Shown here: positions 1-7,888 of the stretch, in pieces
Numbering within the stretch: position 1 is the first letter of the stretch
How the letters are laid out: every line of letters begins with the position of its first letter
NCBI GenBank assembly: GCA_963817335.1
Contig: CAWFNX010000001.1
Span: 1,116,001 to 1,180,000, forward strand
Direction: 5' to 3'
Origin: AV40 sp963817335
Lineage (GTDB): Bacteria > Verrucomicrobiota > Verrucomicrobiia > Chthoniobacterales > UBA10450
Length of the DNA stretch: 64,000 nucleotides
The notes under the pieces: model-generated
Told to the model about the DNA's origin: nothing
The model's input: the letters and a program-made list of their open reading frames with translations, nothing else
The model's database searches: none
Position numbers and translations under genes: made by a program

Positions 1-93
1 AAGATTTTGCAGAAAAGCCTCGAGCAAACTGGCGCGAAGAAAAAAACAGCGCGGGCCGGTAAACATCCGCAACGGCATAAGAAAGCCGCGTAA
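1..93 (+). CDS. 3' end of an unidentified CDS (partial)
   Basis: An open frame runs from the left edge to a TAA at 91-93 and encodes 30 residues. The tail is very basic, rich in lysine, arginine and histidine, with alanine and glycine (AKKKTARAG, then HPQRHKKAA). Such tails occur on nucleic-acid-binding and ribosome-associated proteins, but nothing here identifies the family. The frame could also be chance, because only 90 coding bases are visible. Confidence 0.35.
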   Translation, partial: KILQKSLEQTGAKKKTARAGKHPQRHKKAA

Positions 94-156
94 TACGCGG
101 CCCGAATCAGCTGTGATCTTGACACCCCAGATCAACATCGTGCAGCCTGAGCGGCC

Positions 157-567
157 ATGAACTCGCTGAATCGATTTGCAGATCCGGTGTTTTGCATCAC
201 TCGACTGATTGTAGGTTTACTTTACGCCTCCCACGGCGGACAAAAAATTCTTGGATTTCCGCCCGGCGGACACGGTGCGGGACAAGGAATGATGATCCTT
301 GGCGGTTGGATCGAACTGGTCTGTGGATTCATGATCGCCTTCGGATTTCTAACTCGAATCGCTGCCTTCATCGCCAGCGGCGAAATGGCAGTTGCATATT
401 TTATGGTGCACGCGCCCGGAGGATTTTTCCCAATTGTGAATCATGGCGAGTCGGCGGTGTTCTATTGCTGGTTCTTTTTCTTCACCATATTTTACGGCGC
501 CGGACGGTGGAGCGTCGATGCGATGATTGGCCAGGGAAAGGCACCGGCGGTCGCGACTGCAACTTAG
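157..567 (+). CDS. DoxX family inner-membrane protein
   Basis: A 136-residue hydrophobic protein with about four membrane segments. The N-terminal half carries the DoxX-like stretch around RLIVGLLYASHGGQKILG, followed by a Gly-rich loop and a GWIELVCG segment typical of the family. DoxX/DoxD-like proteins are small integral membrane proteins linked to thiol or quinone redox chemistry, but the role of most members is unknown. The dienelactone hydrolase-like gene follows 14 bp downstream, so the two are probably co-transcribed. The ATG at 157 leaves no room for a longer form because the preceding sequence is non-coding in this frame. Confidence 0.85.
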   Translation: MNSLNRFADPVFCITRLIVGLLYASHGGQKILGFPPGGHGAGQGMMILGGWIELVCGFMIAFGFLTRIAAFIASGEMAVAYFMVHAPGGFFPIVNHGESAVFYCWFFFFTIFYGAGRWSVDAMIGQGKAPAVATAT

Positions 568-581
568 GCAAAGCATTCATT

Positions 582-1379
582 ATGGCGTCGAGGTGCGGCT
601 TCGCTTTTCTCACCTGTTTGTCCCTGGCGCTCACGATCTCTGCGGAGGAGATTAAGGACTTCGGCCGGGACAGACTGAACAGTTCGCCGCGTCACGCAGA
701 CTGGGTCGACATCAAATCCGGCGATCGAACCATCAAAGCGTTTGTGGTTTATCCCGAATCAAAGAACAAAACCCCGGTCGTGCTGGTGGTCAGCGAGATT
801 TTCGGTCTGACCGATTGGGTGCGGAGTTTGTGCGATGAGCTGGCGGAAAACGGCGTGATCGCAATCGCACCGGACCTTCACGGCGGCCAAAAATTTGAAG
901 ACTTGGACGGTGCGCGCAAAGCGACTTCGGCATTGCCAAAAGACCAGGTGCAACGCGATTTGGATGCGACTGCCGATTATGCTCTGACGAAAATTCCGGC
1001 CGCCAACGGCACGCTGGCGATTTGCGGATTCTGCTGGGGAGGGGGATGGAGTTTCAGTTACGCCCACATGAATCCGAAATTGAAAGCCGCTTATTCTTTC
1101 TACGGAGTTGCGGTCGACAATGCGGATGATGCGAAGAAGGTCGCCTGTCCGGTTTACGGATTTTACGCCGAGAACGACGAGCGGGTCGATGCGACCATTC
1201 CGAAAGGCGAAGAACTCATGAAAGCGGCTGGCAAGAAATACGAGCCGGTGATTTACAAGGGCGCCGGCCACGGATTCATGCGTTCGGGCGAACCAAATAA
1301 TCCAGCCAAACGCGACGGCGACGCAAAAGCGCGCGACGAAGCCTGGGCGAGATGGAAGACGCTGCTAAAGCAGCTGTAG
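582..1379 (+). CDS. Secreted dienelactone hydrolase family protein
   Basis: The frame is open from 192, but the upstream part overlaps doxX. The ATG at 582 gives 265 residues and begins with a signal peptide (about residues 1-20, ending ISA-EE). The alpha/beta-hydrolase core matches dienelactone hydrolases: Glu72 in SEIFG, nucleophile Cys151 in CGFCWGGG, Asp199 in AENDERV and His230 in GAGHGF. The family hydrolyses dienelactone in chloroaromatic degradation, but many members act on unknown esters, and secretion argues against the classical pathway here. It probably sits in an operon with the DoxX gene upstream and the small secreted protein downstream. Confidence 0.88.
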   Translation: MASRCGFAFLTCLSLALTISAEEIKDFGRDRLNSSPRHADWVDIKSGDRTIKAFVVYPESKNKTPVVLVVSEIFGLTDWVRSLCDELAENGVIAIAPDLHGGQKFEDLDGARKATSALPKDQVQRDLDATADYALTKIPAANGTLAICGFCWGGGWSFSYAHMNPKLKAAYSFYGVAVDNADDAKKVACPVYGFYAENDERVDATIPKGEELMKAAGKKYEPVIYKGAGHGFMRSGEPNNPAKRDGDAKARDEAWARWKTLLKQL

Positions 1380-1391
1380 ACTGAAAAGCGT

Positions 1392-1748
1392 ATGCGTGTC
1401 CCCCTCATCGCAAGCATTCTTGCTCTCTTTGTTGTTTCAGGCGTCAGGGCAGTTGCCGGAGAAGTTAGCGGACCGTTTGCAAATCGCGTGTCGCCGTCAG
1501 ATGTCGCCCAAGTCAAGGCTGCTATCTCCAAGGAACGTCACATCTCGCACAACGTGAAGAAAATTGAGGCAGTCCGTCCCGACAAGGTCGCCATTCAGAC
1601 GACGGCCAGAACTGCAGTTGACGAAAATACCACTTACGATTTCATCGTCTACAAGCGCTCGGGCGCGTGGCAGATCGATTCGAATTCAATTCAGATCTCG
1701 ATCGAACAAAGGGATCTCCGAACCAATGGTCCGATATTCATCAGGTAG
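1392..1748 (+). CDS. Small secreted protein of unknown function
   Basis: A 118-residue protein that starts 12 bp after the hydrolase. Residues 1-22 form a signal peptide (hydrophobic IASILALFVVSG, then RAVAG). The mature part is polar, with alternating patches typical of a small beta-rich domain (VAIQTTARTAV, YDFIVYKRSGAWQID), somewhat like periplasmic NTF2-type or DUF4440-like folds, but I cannot assign it. The TAG stop (1746-1748) is the TAG of a GGTAG repeat foot, so the C-terminus has probably been reset by a repeat insertion. Confidence 0.7.
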   Translation: MRVPLIASILALFVVSGVRAVAGEVSGPFANRVSPSDVAQVKAAISKERHISHNVKKIEAVRPDKVAIQTTARTAVDENTTYDFIVYKRSGAWQIDSNSIQISIEQRDLRTNGPIFIR

Positions 1749-1770
1749 CGGCGACTGACCTCAGTCGCCA
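1744..1770 (+). repeat. Half REP element (GGTAG foot plus one hairpin)
   Basis: GGTAG is followed by a hairpin with arms GGCGACTGA and TCAGTCGCC and a CC loop. This is the left half of the two-hairpin GTAG...CTAC element seen elsewhere in the window, with the right half missing. It lies 30 bp before a complete copy and supplies the stop codon of the preceding gene. Confidence 0.65.
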
Positions 1771-1801
1771 TCCCCAAGGACGTGCAGACAAACAGTATAA
1801 T

Positions 1802-1855
1802 GGTAGGGACATCGCGCTGCGATGTCCGCGGACGCCGCGGCGCGGCGTCCCTACC
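1802..1855 (+). repeat. 54-bp REP doublet (BIME-like), copy 1
   Basis: Begins GGTAG and ends CTACC. Inside are two hairpins: arms GGACATCGC/GCGATGTCC with loop GCT, and arms GGACGCCGC/GCGGCGTCC with loop GGC. It is nearly identical to the copies at 2328-2381 and 6043-6096 and lies directly upstream of the RAYT gene, the usual place for the REP elements that such a transposase moves. Confidence 0.9.
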
Positions 1856-1876
1856 TCACACGCGAGCCATGCGATA

Positions 1877-2326
1877 ATGCGGCCGATTCGAAAGCAACTG
1901 CCGCACGAGGTCCCGCATTGGGTCGATCTTGATAAGGCAATTTATTTCATCACGATCTGTTGTCGGCGGCGTGGCATAGGGCAGCTTACCGACGCCGAAA
2001 TCGCGCAACGACTACTCGAATCAATAGAATACAGACATAGAAACGCTGATTGGTACATGCATTTCGCCCTGCTGATGCCGGATCACGTGCATTTTATCGC
2101 GTCCTTTCCTGAAAGGGCCAAAAACATGCAGACCGTTCTCAGCAAATGGAAGGAATGGACGGCAAAATCTTTCAAAGTTAAATGGCAGCGCGATTTCTTC
2201 GAACATCGGCTTCGCGGAGACGAAGGCTTCGACGAGAAGGCAGACTACATTCGCGCGAATCCTGTGCGGGCCGGTCTGGTGAGCAACGCAGACGATTGGC
2301 CTTACGTCTTTGTTGCGGATCAGTGA
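1877..2326 (+). CDS. REP-associated tyrosine transposase (RAYT, IS200-like Y1)
   Basis: The ATG at 1877 gives 149 residues; the longer open frame upstream runs through a REP element and is not credible. The HUH metal-binding motif is HVH at residues 70-72 (MPDHVHFI), and the C-terminal helix has the family signature around KADYIRANPVRAGL, with Tyr124 as candidate nucleophile. RAYTs are single-copy domesticated relatives of IS200/IS605 transposases that process REP/BIME palindromes. The gene is flanked on both sides by 54-bp REP doublets (1802-1855 and 2328-2381), and a third copy is 3.7 kb away, so it is the likely source of the GTAG-footed repeats in this window. The product appears full length. 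Confidence 0.92.
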   Translation: MRPIRKQLPHEVPHWVDLDKAIYFITICCRRRGIGQLTDAEIAQRLLESIEYRHRNADWYMHFALLMPDHVHFIASFPERAKNMQTVLSKWKEWTAKSFKVKWQRDFFEHRLRGDEGFDEKADYIRANPVRAGLVSNADDWPYVFVADQ

Positions 2327-2327
2327 T

Positions 2328-2381
2328 GGTAGGGACATCGCGCTGCGATGTCCGCGGACGTCGCAGCGCGATGTCCCTACC
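2328..2381 (+). repeat. 54-bp REP doublet, copy 2
   Basis: Same length and GGTAG...CTACC feet as the 1802-1855 copy. The first hairpin is identical and the second differs by compensating changes (GGACGTCGC/GCGATGTCC arms). It starts 2 bp after the RAYT stop, and its right foot supplies the TAG stop of the minus-strand S46 peptidase. Confidence 0.9.
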
Positions 2382-4467
2382 TTTTTCCAGTCATCAATTC
2401 ATCGAGGAGCGGCTGGGCATCGTAAATGTTGCGGAGCGCTTCGGTGATTGCGGCGGAATCGACAGAAACCGCGCGCGCCTGTTTGTCGCTGAAGATGCAA
2501 TCAAGCACCAGCGATTGAATGTTGCCGTCGAAGATGATTCCGACGAACTCGTTGTTTTTGTTGACGACCGGGCTTCCGCTGTTGCCTCCAATAATGTCGG
2601 CGTCGGACACGAAATTGAATGGCGTATTGGGATTCAGTTTCGCTTTCCTATCGAGCCAGCGTTTTGGGATGTCGAACGGCGGCTGGTTCTTGTGCTCGTC
2701 GCCGCGTTGATAAAGTCCGCTCGTCTTGGTTAGGGCCGGAATTTGCTTCCCGCCCTCTTCGTAGCCGCGCACCGTTCCGTAGCTGAGTCGAAGGGTGAAG
2801 GTCGCGTCCGGGTAACTGTTCGTGCCTTGAGCAGTGAAACGCGCTTTTGCAATCTCGGCATACGCCTGCTGCTTAATTTCATCCTGCGCTTCGTAAACTT
2901 TTCGTGCATCGCGCGCCGGGCCGTCGACCATTCGCGCGAGTTCGATCATCGGATCTTTCGCCGCGGAAGCCGCGGATGCCCCGCCGTTGTAGAGCTGTTT
3001 CCGAAGAGCGGCGTCTTTCAATTTTGTCCCGGTCACCAACTCGGTTGCGCGATCGCCCGGCGATTTTCCGGCGAGCACTTGTTTAACGAGCGGATCATTC
3101 TCGCCGAATCGCGTCGTCATGTCGGTGAGCGAATCGGTCAACTTCACGATTTCAAAATCGTCGTAGACTGGATGCGATGACAACAGCTCGAGCTCGAGCG
3201 ATTCTTTGTAGCTGTCCCGGAATTCAGGAAAACGTTCGCCGTTCGGCTTGGTGATTTCGTCACCATGACGCAAGATGCGGCGCGCAAATTGAAAGAGGGT
3301 GCTGTTCAATGCGCGCGGCGCCTGATACCTCGCTTCAGGCCGGCCGCGGAATTGCTCGAAGTATTCATAAATGGGCAATACTTTCGCGGTTGCTTCCTGG
3401 GCCTGCTTGATTTTCTCGAATAGCGCGATCGTATCACTCGCATCGGTAAGTTTTTTCTGCCGTTCCTCAATCGAGCGCCAGATGTCAGGATCAATCAATC
3501 CGGCGAGATAACCGTCGTAGCGCTTGCGGTTGTTCTCGACGCTCCGGGTATTTTGTTCGGCGCGGCGTTTGTTTTCGAAACTGCGCGCCGACCAAGCGTG
3601 AAGGTAGGTCTCGCGCCGGTAAAACATGTTGAGGAGAGACGGCACTTCCTGGTCGCGCAGGTCCGCGAGTTCACTCACCGCAAGCTGCCGATCCGTCCGG
3701 CCGGGATTTCCGCTCACGAAGGTCAGCTCGCCGTCGGCTGGACCTTTCGTGTTCCACTTTAAGTAATGGTCGATCTTCGCCGGCTGTCCGTTTTCGTAGG
3801 CGCGAAAGATGCAGATATCGAGATCGTACCGCGGATATTCGAAATTGTCCGGATCGCCGCCGTAAAACGCGATTTGCTCTTCGGGCGCGAACACCAACCG
3901 CACGTCATCGTAACGTTTGTAGCGATACAGGTGATACTGGGCGCCCTGATAGAGGGTAATTACATCCGAGCGCAGTCCGGTTTTCTCGCGCGAATCCTTC
4001 TCGATTTCCGCAATCGCGTTGCCACGCGCCTTATTCGCGTCGTCGGCCGACATCTCGGGCTTGACCGCAGCTTTCACCCGATCGGTCACGTCCTCGATCG
4101 ACATCAATACATTCAGTTCGAGGTCCGTGGCTTTGGCTTCGTCCTTCTGCGATTTCGCGTAGAAACCGTCGCGCACGTAATTGTTCTTTTCACTCGAGAT
4201 TTTCTGCAAGGTGTCGAGTCCGACGTGATGGTTGGTGATGCAAAGGCCGTTTGCGGAAATGAACGAACCGCTGCCGCCGGAATTAAATCGGATGCTCGCT
4301 TTCTGCAGATGCTCGAGCCACTGCGGTGTGGGCTCGAAGTTGTATTTCTCTTTGAGTTGCTTGAGTGGCGGATTGTCGAATGGCCACATCCCCTCATCGC
4401 CAAAGGCGCGGTCGCTAAGACCCACGAATAACGTCGAAAGAAAGAGTGTCGCAAAAAATTTGCGCAT
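2377..4467 (-). CDS. S46 family dipeptidyl peptidase (DPP7-like)
   Basis: The frame opens with a TTG at 4500, but the ATG at 4467 gives a clean signal peptide (MRKFFATLFLSTLFVG, cleaved near AFG) and 696 residues, the normal S46 length. The chymotrypsin-like His lies in CITNHHVG (about residue 80) and the nucleophile Ser in GNSGSP near the C-terminus. S46 enzymes remove dipeptides from the N-terminus of peptides in the periplasm. Eighteen residues after the Ser lies Gly (FDGN); in characterised S46 enzymes Gly there goes with hydrophobic or broad P1 preference (DPP7) and Arg with Asp/Glu preference (DPP11). The TAG stop belongs to the adjoining REP element. Confidence 0.9.
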   Translation of the reverse strand: MRKFFATLFLSTLFVGLSDRAFGDEGMWPFDNPPLKQLKEKYNFEPTPQWLEHLQKASIRFNSGGSGSFISANGLCITNHHVGLDTLQKISSEKNNYVRDGFYAKSQKDEAKATDLELNVLMSIEDVTDRVKAAVKPEMSADDANKARGNAIAEIEKDSREKTGLRSDVITLYQGAQYHLYRYKRYDDVRLVFAPEEQIAFYGGDPDNFEYPRYDLDICIFRAYENGQPAKIDHYLKWNTKGPADGELTFVSGNPGRTDRQLAVSELADLRDQEVPSLLNMFYRRETYLHAWSARSFENKRRAEQNTRSVENNRKRYDGYLAGLIDPDIWRSIEERQKKLTDASDTIALFEKIKQAQEATAKVLPIYEYFEQFRGRPEARYQAPRALNSTLFQFARRILRHGDEITKPNGERFPEFRDSYKESLELELLSSHPVYDDFEIVKLTDSLTDMTTRFGENDPLVKQVLAGKSPGDRATELVTGTKLKDAALRKQLYNGGASAASAAKDPMIELARMVDGPARDARKVYEAQDEIKQQAYAEIAKARFTAQGTNSYPDATFTLRLSYGTVRGYEEGGKQIPALTKTSGLYQRGDEHKNQPPFDIPKRWLDRKAKLNPNTPFNFVSDADIIGGNSGSPVVNKNNEFVGIIFDGNIQSLVLDCIFSDKQARAVSVDSAAITEALRNIYDAQPLLDELMTGKR

Positions 4468-4501
4468 CCGCCAGCATAACCGCCACGCCAAGCGGGACAA
4501 G

Positions 4502-4630
4502 CTAACGCTTGCGCCTGCGAACGCGTCCCGGAATGGCGGCCAGGCTCACGATCAAGAGCATGACGAGAACGAACGTAAACCCGGCGATCAGAAACACGGT
4601 TGATCCCAATTGCGCCAATTCGTGCAACAT
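4502..4630 (-). CDS. Short single-pass membrane protein
   Basis: An ATG on the minus strand at 4630 opens a 42-codon frame ending TAG at 4502. Residues about 11-33 form one strongly hydrophobic segment (STVFLIAGFTFVLVMLLIVS), followed by a basic cytoplasmic-type tail (GRVRRRKR). That composition (N-out, positive-inside tail) is what a genuine small membrane protein looks like. It sits just upstream of the S46 peptidase gene on the same strand and could be co-transcribed with it. No clear ribosome-binding site is visible and I do not recognise a family. Confidence 0.45.
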   Translation of the reverse strand: MLHELAQLGSTVFLIAGFTFVLVMLLIVSLAAIPGRVRRRKR

Positions 4631-4698
4631 TAATTGGTCAGACCGCGGTCAATCGTGTCCGGTTACATAATTGTCGCGTCGACTGTCGACCTAGCCAA

Positions 4699-5955
4699 TC
4701 ATCTTCGGCAAAGCGCGATTTTTCTACCGAGAACGGGCGATTCAATAATCTCCACCTCACGGAAAAGGGGCTGATGATCCTGGAGGATCCGGATCAGAGC
4801 AGGAGGAGTGAAGACAAAGGTTTGTCCGCCATCAGGCTTCTGCGACGTTCCCTTTTTCGAACTGACACCCATCAGCGGTAGCCGATCGTAATGTTTTGGG
4901 AATCGAATTCGCGTGGTCTTTCGAAATTTAGCGTCCTCGATTGTGGGAAATTCGATGATAAGCATTTCCCTGGCGAGCGGCGCAAGCAGATGAATCGCGC
5001 GTATCGGTTCATCCAAATGATGGAGGACGTTCAAAAGACAAACATAATCAAACTTTTCCTCGAGGGGATGCTGAAGAATGTCACACTGAAGAAATTCGAC
5101 CCGGCTGCCGATTATCTGCTTGAGTAAACAAGCTTGCCGAAATCGTTCTTCGTTCCGCTCAACTCCTAAGACTCTAGTTGCTCCCCTGGCCTCGGCCTCG
5201 AAACAAAAGTAGCCAATGGCAGAACCCACATCCAAAACGCTCTTGCCGGTGAGCGATTCTCGGAAAATCAGGTCCCGCGTCCGGCTTCGGTCGCGTCCGC
5301 GCGTATGTAACCCAAACGGAAGATTAATGCGCTGGTAAGCAAAACGTTCGTCCTGCAGAATCTTCTCGATCTGTTGCTTGGAATAAGTTGTTTTCGTCGC
5401 GTTTCGATGAACAATCTCGAATGCAGCGGCCGCGTCGAGAACTGGATACGTTGAACCAGTAGCATCCACAAACATGAACGGAATCTGCTGTCGCTCTAAT
5501 TCTGAACACCAGGCGCGGTAGATATCCGGAAGGATCAGCTTTTCATAGAGCGACTTCCAGTATTCGATATTGTAACCGCGACGACCGCCCGTTCGTTCCA
5601 AGATTGCAGCCACACTGGCGACAAGGACCACAGCGCGTTTTCGTTTATCTCCGGCGCTGCGGGTAAACTCATTCCACCACGGGTCGGCCATAAACTGGAG
5701 TGATCGCGTTTGATATTCGTGCTGCGAAGTCGCTTCGGTAGCTTCGCTTCTCGCGAAGAGTGAAACCGGCCGCAGCATGTTGTAATGGACAACGCAATCG
5801 GCGTCCGCCAACAACCGTGGATCAGTTGCCGAAACATCCATCGGCTTAATTACCAACTTTTTTTTCGGACGAAATCCGGTCAGCGCGGGAAATTGCTTAC
5901 TTTGGATAAAAGTGCTTTTGCCTACCGAAGTGGGACCGCTAATTATCCAAAGCAT
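4699..5955 (-). CDS. P-loop kinase-like domain fused to SAM-dependent methyltransferase
   Basis: The open frame starts at a GTG inside a repeat (5979); the ATG at 5955 removes that and gives 418 residues. The N-terminus is a P-loop fold: Walker A GPTSVGKST at residues 7-15, then a domain with VVLVASVAAILERTGGRRG and IPFMFVDATG that resembles a nucleotide or nucleoside kinase. From about residue 210 a class I methyltransferase follows, with motif I VLDVGSAIGYF near residue 240, an acidic loop GVERNEERF and the post-motif LLNVLHHLDEP. The substrate is unknown. The pairing could phosphorylate and methylate one small molecule or glycan. A second methyltransferase lies just upstream on the same strand. 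Confidence 0.75.
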   Translation of the reverse strand: MLWIISGPTSVGKSTFIQSKQFPALTGFRPKKKLVIKPMDVSATDPRLLADADCVVHYNMLRPVSLFARSEATEATSQHEYQTRSLQFMADPWWNEFTRSAGDKRKRAVVLVASVAAILERTGGRRGYNIEYWKSLYEKLILPDIYRAWCSELERQQIPFMFVDATGSTYPVLDAAAAFEIVHRNATKTTYSKQQIEKILQDERFAYQRINLPFGLHTRGRDRSRTRDLIFRESLTGKSVLDVGSAIGYFCFEAEARGATRVLGVERNEERFRQACLLKQIIGSRVEFLQCDILQHPLEEKFDYVCLLNVLHHLDEPIRAIHLLAPLAREMLIIEFPTIEDAKFRKTTRIRFPKHYDRLPLMGVSSKKGTSQKPDGGQTFVFTPPALIRILQDHQPLFREVEIIESPVLGRKIALCRR

Positions 5956-5963
5956 TTGCTGAA

Positions 5964-6016
5964 GGTAGCGGCGGTTCACCGAACCGCCATGGCGATTGAG
6001 GTCAATCGCCGCTACC
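5964..6016 (+). repeat. GTAG-footed two-hairpin palindrome
   Basis: GGTAG at the left and CTACC at the right enclose two hairpins with stems GGCGGTT/AACCGCC and GGCGATTGA/TCAATCGCC. The architecture and length (53 bp) match the 54-bp REP doublets, but the stem sequences are different. It sits between two methyltransferase genes and covers the first codons of the longer form of the fused gene. Confidence 0.8.
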
Positions 6017-6042
6017 TAGTGGGACGGGATCCAAATGATTAG

Positions 6043-6096
6043 GGTAGGGACATCGCGCTGCGATGTCCGCGGACGCCGCAGCGCGGCGTCCCTACC
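6043..6096 (+). repeat. 54-bp REP doublet, copy 3
   Basis: Nearly identical to copies 1 and 2, with the same first hairpin and a GGACGCCGC/GCGGCGTCC second hairpin with loop AGC. The right CTACC foot supplies the TAG stop codon of the minus-strand methyltransferase at 6092. Confidence 0.9.
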
Positions 6097-6835
6097 TAAA
6101 GACCTGCCTAAAGCGTGGCGTTACATTTGGATCTTTCGCCAACAACGCTTTCGAGCGAAAGATTCGCGCGCCCTGTGACAAAAAGAACTTGCGGAGCTCC
6201 GGAGTGAAAAACGACGAGCCGTCCGGTCGCGGATTGAAATCGAGCAACAATCTGCCGTTTGTCTCCAGGAACCGCGAACGAATGTTGTTAATAAAGAATT
6301 CCCAGTCCGCCGGCGACCATTCAACTCCGTCGCGAACTTTTCCGATGCGCTGAAAACAAATCCGGTGCGCGGTCACCAGATCGAATTTGCCCCCGAGATC
6401 GGGAAGAGGAGTTTGTCGTTCGATGCGACCGATGACTCGCTGCACCCCGAGCAGGTCCGTGGTTGCGCCAAAAAGCGGTTCGCTATCGGTGTCGAAGCCG
6501 AGGACGTCGTGTCCGAAATGTTTGCAGACGTAGAGAAAATAACCCGCGCCCGACCCGAGATCGAGAATGCGCAACGGCTGAGTGCGATCGAGCCAGAGGT
6601 CCTGCGCGCGCTCGACGTTTATGTCGATCCAATAAGCGATGTCCTCGAAACGATTGATCTGCGGCGAGCCTGGTTGATACGGATATTTATGGCGCAAATC
6701 TCTAAACTGAATCCAATCAATATCGTCCAGAATCCGACGCTTGTTGACGGGGTGGGCCAATCGGCTGAAATGTTCGGACGCGCTGGCGAGAGCGTCGCGG
6801 GAAAACAGCTTCTGAAGCTTGCGTGAGAATCTCAT
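6092..6835 (-). CDS. Class I SAM-dependent methyltransferase
   Basis: 247 residues from an ATG at 6835. A classical Rossmann methyltransferase: motif I ILDLGSGAGYFLYVCKHFG at about residues 95-113, an acidic residue after the second strand (GFDTDSEP) and motif IV-like FDLVTAHRICF. The region before motif I is long and basic. The substrate is unknown; neighbours in polysaccharide synthesis suggest a glycan or lipid-linked sugar. The gene is divergent from the Gfo/Idh cluster 50 bp away and could share its regulation. The last residues and TAG stop lie at a REP element, so the original C-terminus may have been longer. Confidence 0.8.
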   Translation of the reverse strand: MRFSRKLQKLFSRDALASASEHFSRLAHPVNKRRILDDIDWIQFRDLRHKYPYQPGSPQINRFEDIAYWIDINVERAQDLWLDRTQPLRILDLGSGAGYFLYVCKHFGHDVLGFDTDSEPLFGATTDLLGVQRVIGRIERQTPLPDLGGKFDLVTAHRICFQRIGKVRDGVEWSPADWEFFINNIRSRFLETNGRLLLDFNPRPDGSSFFTPELRKFFLSQGARIFRSKALLAKDPNVTPRFRQVFR

Positions 6836-6886
6836 TGCGGCCAGCTAATGCTGCGCGTAAATGACGGACTCTGCTGAGCAAGCGTG

Positions 6887-7888
6887 ATGATGCAACAGGC
6901 GAAACGAATTCTCCTTATTGGTCTTGGGCGCTGGGGCGCGAACCACCTCCGCGTGCTCCAATCGATGCCGATTGAGCTCTTCGTGGCCGAAACGGATCCG
7001 GCGCGATTGAATTCATCAGGTGTGCCCCAGAGCCATCGGAGTGCCGACGCGCGTTCTTTCTTTCCGATCGTCGACGCAGCAGTCGTCGTCACTCCGGCGC
7101 AAAGCCATTTTGAAATTTGTCGCGGCCTGATGGAGGCCGGCAAAGATGTTTTTGTCGAAAAGCCGATCACCTCGACGTCGGCCGAGGCAAGAGCGCTGGT
7201 CGATCTCGCCCGACGTTCGGGATTAGTCCTGCAAGTTGGCCACATTTTCCGTTTCGACCCGGCATCGGTTTGGATGAAGGACGCGATCGCGCAGGGCCGG
7301 TTCGGCGAGATCAAGATGTTGCGCGCGAATTTCAGCGGATTCAAACGTCCGCGGATGGACACTGGCGTGACTTTTGCCGACGGCATTCATTTCATCGATC
7401 TGTTTCGTTTCCTGCTCGGAAAGTCGCCGCGCCGCGTTCACGCGGTGATGAGCAACTTCATAGGGCGAGACGGTGAGCTGGACGACGAGGCGCTCATTGT
7501 CCTGGAATACGATCTGGGCGGCCGGGCTCCGATTTTGGCGACGGTCGAGGCCGGTTATCACGTGCCGGGAAAAGTGCGTCAACTGACCATCGCCGGAAAA
7601 GATTTGTCCGCGGTTTGCGATTACAACGTGGCGCAATACAAGATTAAAACCTTCGAGAACCGTCACGTTGCGAGTAGCGGGGAGATAAAGGCAATGGAGG
7701 GCGCAATGCATCAGCTTGAATTCCCCCCCGAAGAACCGCTACGAGCGGAATTGGCCGCGTTTTTGGATGCGGTCGAAACCCGGCGTCCGCCGATGGTCGA
7801 CGGCACCGATGGAATAGAGGCGGTTCGGGTGGTGGAAGCAGCGTTGGAATCGGCGCGCACCGGCAAATGGATAGATCTTTGCGAATGA
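6887..7888 (+). CDS. Gfo/Idh/MocA family oxidoreductase
   Basis: About 333 residues. The frame begins with GTG-ATG-ATG at 6884-6892, and either ATG is a reasonable start. The N-terminal Rossmann fold has the dinucleotide motif GLGRWGANH, and the family EKP motif appears as VEKPI near residue 95. The C-terminal part has the alpha/beta substrate domain with GVTFADGIHFIDLFRFLLG. Such enzymes oxidise or reduce nucleotide sugars or inositol using NAD(P). It overlaps the aminotransferase downstream by 4 nt, which fits the common oxidase plus aminotransferase pair that makes amino sugars (as in WlbA/WlbE). Confidence 0.88.
   Translation: MMQQAKRILLIGLGRWGANHLRVLQSMPIELFVAETDPARLNSSGVPQSHRSADARSFFPIVDAAVVVTPAQSHFEICRGLMEAGKDVFVEKPITSTSAEARALVDLARRSGLVLQVGHIFRFDPASVWMKDAIAQGRFGEIKMLRANFSGFKRPRMDTGVTFADGIHFIDLFRFLLGKSPRRVHAVMSNFIGRDGELDDEALIVLEYDLGGRAPILATVEAGYHVPGKVRQLTIAGKDLSAVCDYNVAQYKIKTFENRHVASSGEIKAMEGAMHQLEFPPEEPLRAELAAFLDAVETRRPPMVDGTDGIEAVRVVEAALESARTGKWIDLCE

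Noticed and set aside
192..581. N-terminal extension of the dienelactone hydrolase frame
   Set aside because: It overlaps doxX in another frame, has no domain, and the ATG at 582 gives a proper signal peptide.
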